Positions 5,210-6,208 of a stretch of 6,208 nucleotides of DNA are shown piece after piece. Positions within the stretch are counted from its first letter, which is position 1; the number at the start of each line of letters is the position of its first letter. Made by a program: the position numbers and the translations under genes. The DNA is from JAYODW01 sp038116745 (GTDB taxonomy: Bacteria; Pseudomonadota; Gammaproteobacteria; Ga0077536), in the NCBI GenBank assembly GCA_038116745.1, contig JAYODW010000088.1, forward strand, positions 1-6,208. The letters are read 5' to 3'. The notes beneath the pieces were generated by a model, which was not told the origin of the DNA, searched no databases, and was given only the letters and a program-made list of their open reading frames with translations.

Positions 5210-6166
5210 ATGCACAGCCGCACTATCCAGCGTCTGCCCACCAACGGCATAGAGCTCAATACGGTTATAGAAGGCAGCGGGCCGCTCGTGATCCTGCTGC
5301 ACGGCTGGCCGCAGTGCTGGTACCTGTGGCGGCATCAGATCGATCCGCTTGCTGCGGCTGGTTTCCGCGTCGCGGTGCCGGATCAGCGCGGCTTCGGCGG
5401 CAGCAGCAGGCCGCCTGCCGTGTCGGACTACAACATCCGCGCGCTCGCGGCTGATGTTGACGGCCTTGCGAGCGCGCTGGGCCACGAGGATTACATCGTC
5501 GTCGGACAGGACTGGGGCTGTGTGGTGGCGTGGTACACCGCCCTGCTTCACGCCGGGCGCTGCCGCGCGGTGATGGGTTTGTCGGTGCCGTTCTGGCGCA
5601 TGTCCCGGGACACGGTCGACCCGCCGGGACTTGAAAACAACTTCTGGTATATGCGCTACATGCAGGATGAGGGCGTGGTCGAGGCAGAGCTGGAGCGCGA
5701 TCTCGAACGCTCGTTAAAGGTGCTTTATTACGGCCTGTCCGCTGAATCGCCACCGGGATCGTGGATCAACCAGACAAGTTTCCCGCGTGACTCGGGACTG
5801 CTGGACGCGCTGCCGGCGCGCGAGACGCTGCCCGCGTGGGTCACGCCGGAGGATTTCGAGGTGTACCTCGCCAGCTATCGGGAGAGCGGCTTCCGCGGAC
5901 CCTGCAACTGGTATCGCAACATTGCCACCAGCGCCGATGCGGTTCCCGAGCTGGCGGAATCGCGGTTCCGTCAGCCGGCTGCATTCGCCGCCGGTGCCGA
6001 AGACGATGTGCTGCTGTACGACCCTGACTGGCGCGAAAACTTCCCGCGCGACTTCGACGACCTGCGTTTTATTGAACTGATCGAAGGCGCCGGGCACTGG
6101 GTGCAGGCCGAAAAGCCTGAGGAAACGACAGCGCTGATCCTGCGTTTCCTGCAGCAGCTCGACTGA
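5210..6166 (+). CDS. Alpha/beta-hydrolase fold epoxide hydrolase
   Basis: This 318-residue cytoplasmic enzyme should add water to an epoxide to give a vicinal diol through an Asp-ester intermediate. All key positions of the soluble epoxide hydrolase family can be placed: oxyanion motif HGWP (31-34), nucleophile D101 in GQDWG, charge-relay acid D265 in GAEDDVL, base H296 in GAGHW, and the two ring-opening lid tyrosines Y147 (in WYMRYMQ) and Y235 (in NWYRN). The NWYRN and YxxYxQ motifs separate it from dehalogenases and esterases, which lack the paired tyrosines. Gln precedes the nucleophile where His is common (GHDWG), a tolerated variant. I chose ATG 5210 because GAGGA ends 8 bases upstream and family homology starts there; in-frame ATGs at 5165 and 5168 lie within the probable -10 and have no ribosome site. 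It is divergent from the LimB-like monooxygenase, whose product could be its substrate. Confidence 0.93.
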   Translation: MHSRTIQRLPTNGIELNTVIEGSGPLVILLHGWPQCWYLWRHQIDPLAAAGFRVAVPDQRGFGGSSRPPAVSDYNIRALAADVDGLASALGHEDYIVVGQDWGCVVAWYTALLHAGRCRAVMGLSVPFWRMSRDTVDPPGLENNFWYMRYMQDEGVVEAELERDLERSLKVLYYGLSAESPPGSWINQTSFPRDSGLLDALPARETLPAWVTPEDFEVYLASYRESGFRGPCNWYRNIATSADAVPELAESRFRQPAAFAAGAEDDVLLYDPDWRENFPRDFDDLRFIELIEGAGHWVQAEKPEETTALILRFLQQLD

Positions 6167-6208
6167 ATCCCGGCCGGCTAAGCAGCGCTGGTCCGACTGG
6201 CTGCACCC
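6167..6208. other. Short non-coding tail at the window edge
   Basis: These 42 bases follow the epoxide hydrolase stop. They include the palindromes CCGGCCGG (6170-6177) and CAGCGCTG (6182-6189), but neither has a T tract, so I do not call a terminator. No start of a following gene can be recognised before the window ends. Confidence 0.3.

Noticed and set aside
5265..5753. 162-codon - strand open frame opposite the epoxide hydrolase
   Set aside because: It overlaps the catalytic core of a clear hydrolase; its Arg/Ser/Ala/Pro-rich composition is typical of a shadow frame.
6170..6189. Palindromes CCGGCCGG and CAGCGCTG after the epoxide hydrolase as a terminator
   Set aside because: They are short, lack a loop and a T tract, and are expected often in GC-rich DNA.

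Overview
The window is GC-rich (above about 60% by eye) and densely coding. It looks chromosomal and proteobacterial: genes are tightly packed, one start/stop pair overlaps as ATGA, and one gene encodes a Gram-negative-type outer-membrane lipoprotein. Several proteins resemble families I associate with gammaproteobacteria, but nothing here fixes a genus. I see no rRNA, tRNA, CRISPR array, transposase or integrase.

Left block, + strand (1-2603): three co-directional genes. First is an atypical short-chain dehydrogenase whose N-terminus lies outside the window. Next is a luciferase-like (LLM) flavin-dependent oxidoreductase. Last is a phytanoyl-CoA dioxygenase (PhyH)-type Fe(II)/2-oxoglutarate oxygenase, joined to the LLM gene by a 4-base overlap. 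This is very likely one operon of small-molecule oxidation enzymes with an unknown substrate.

Middle, - strand (2631-5021): a lipoprotein of unknown function, convergent with the PhyH gene, and behind it (read on the - strand) a second LLM monooxygenase resembling limonene 1,2-monooxygenase (LimB).

Right, + strand (5210-6166): an alpha/beta-fold epoxide hydrolase with all five catalytic positions of the soluble epoxide hydrolase family. It is divergent from the LimB-like gene across a 188-base region carrying two near-identical GC-rich dyads 32 bases apart.

The simplest reading is a locus for oxidative catabolism or modification of a hydrophobic alkene, such as a terpenoid. The LimB-like enzyme would epoxidise a double bond and the hydrolase would open the epoxide to a diol. 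The SDR/LLM/PhyH operon may supply further oxidations. The substrate is not shown by the sequence. The most unusual protein feature is the SDR, which lacks the catalytic Tyr and Lys. No flavin reductase or transcription regulator is encoded within the window.
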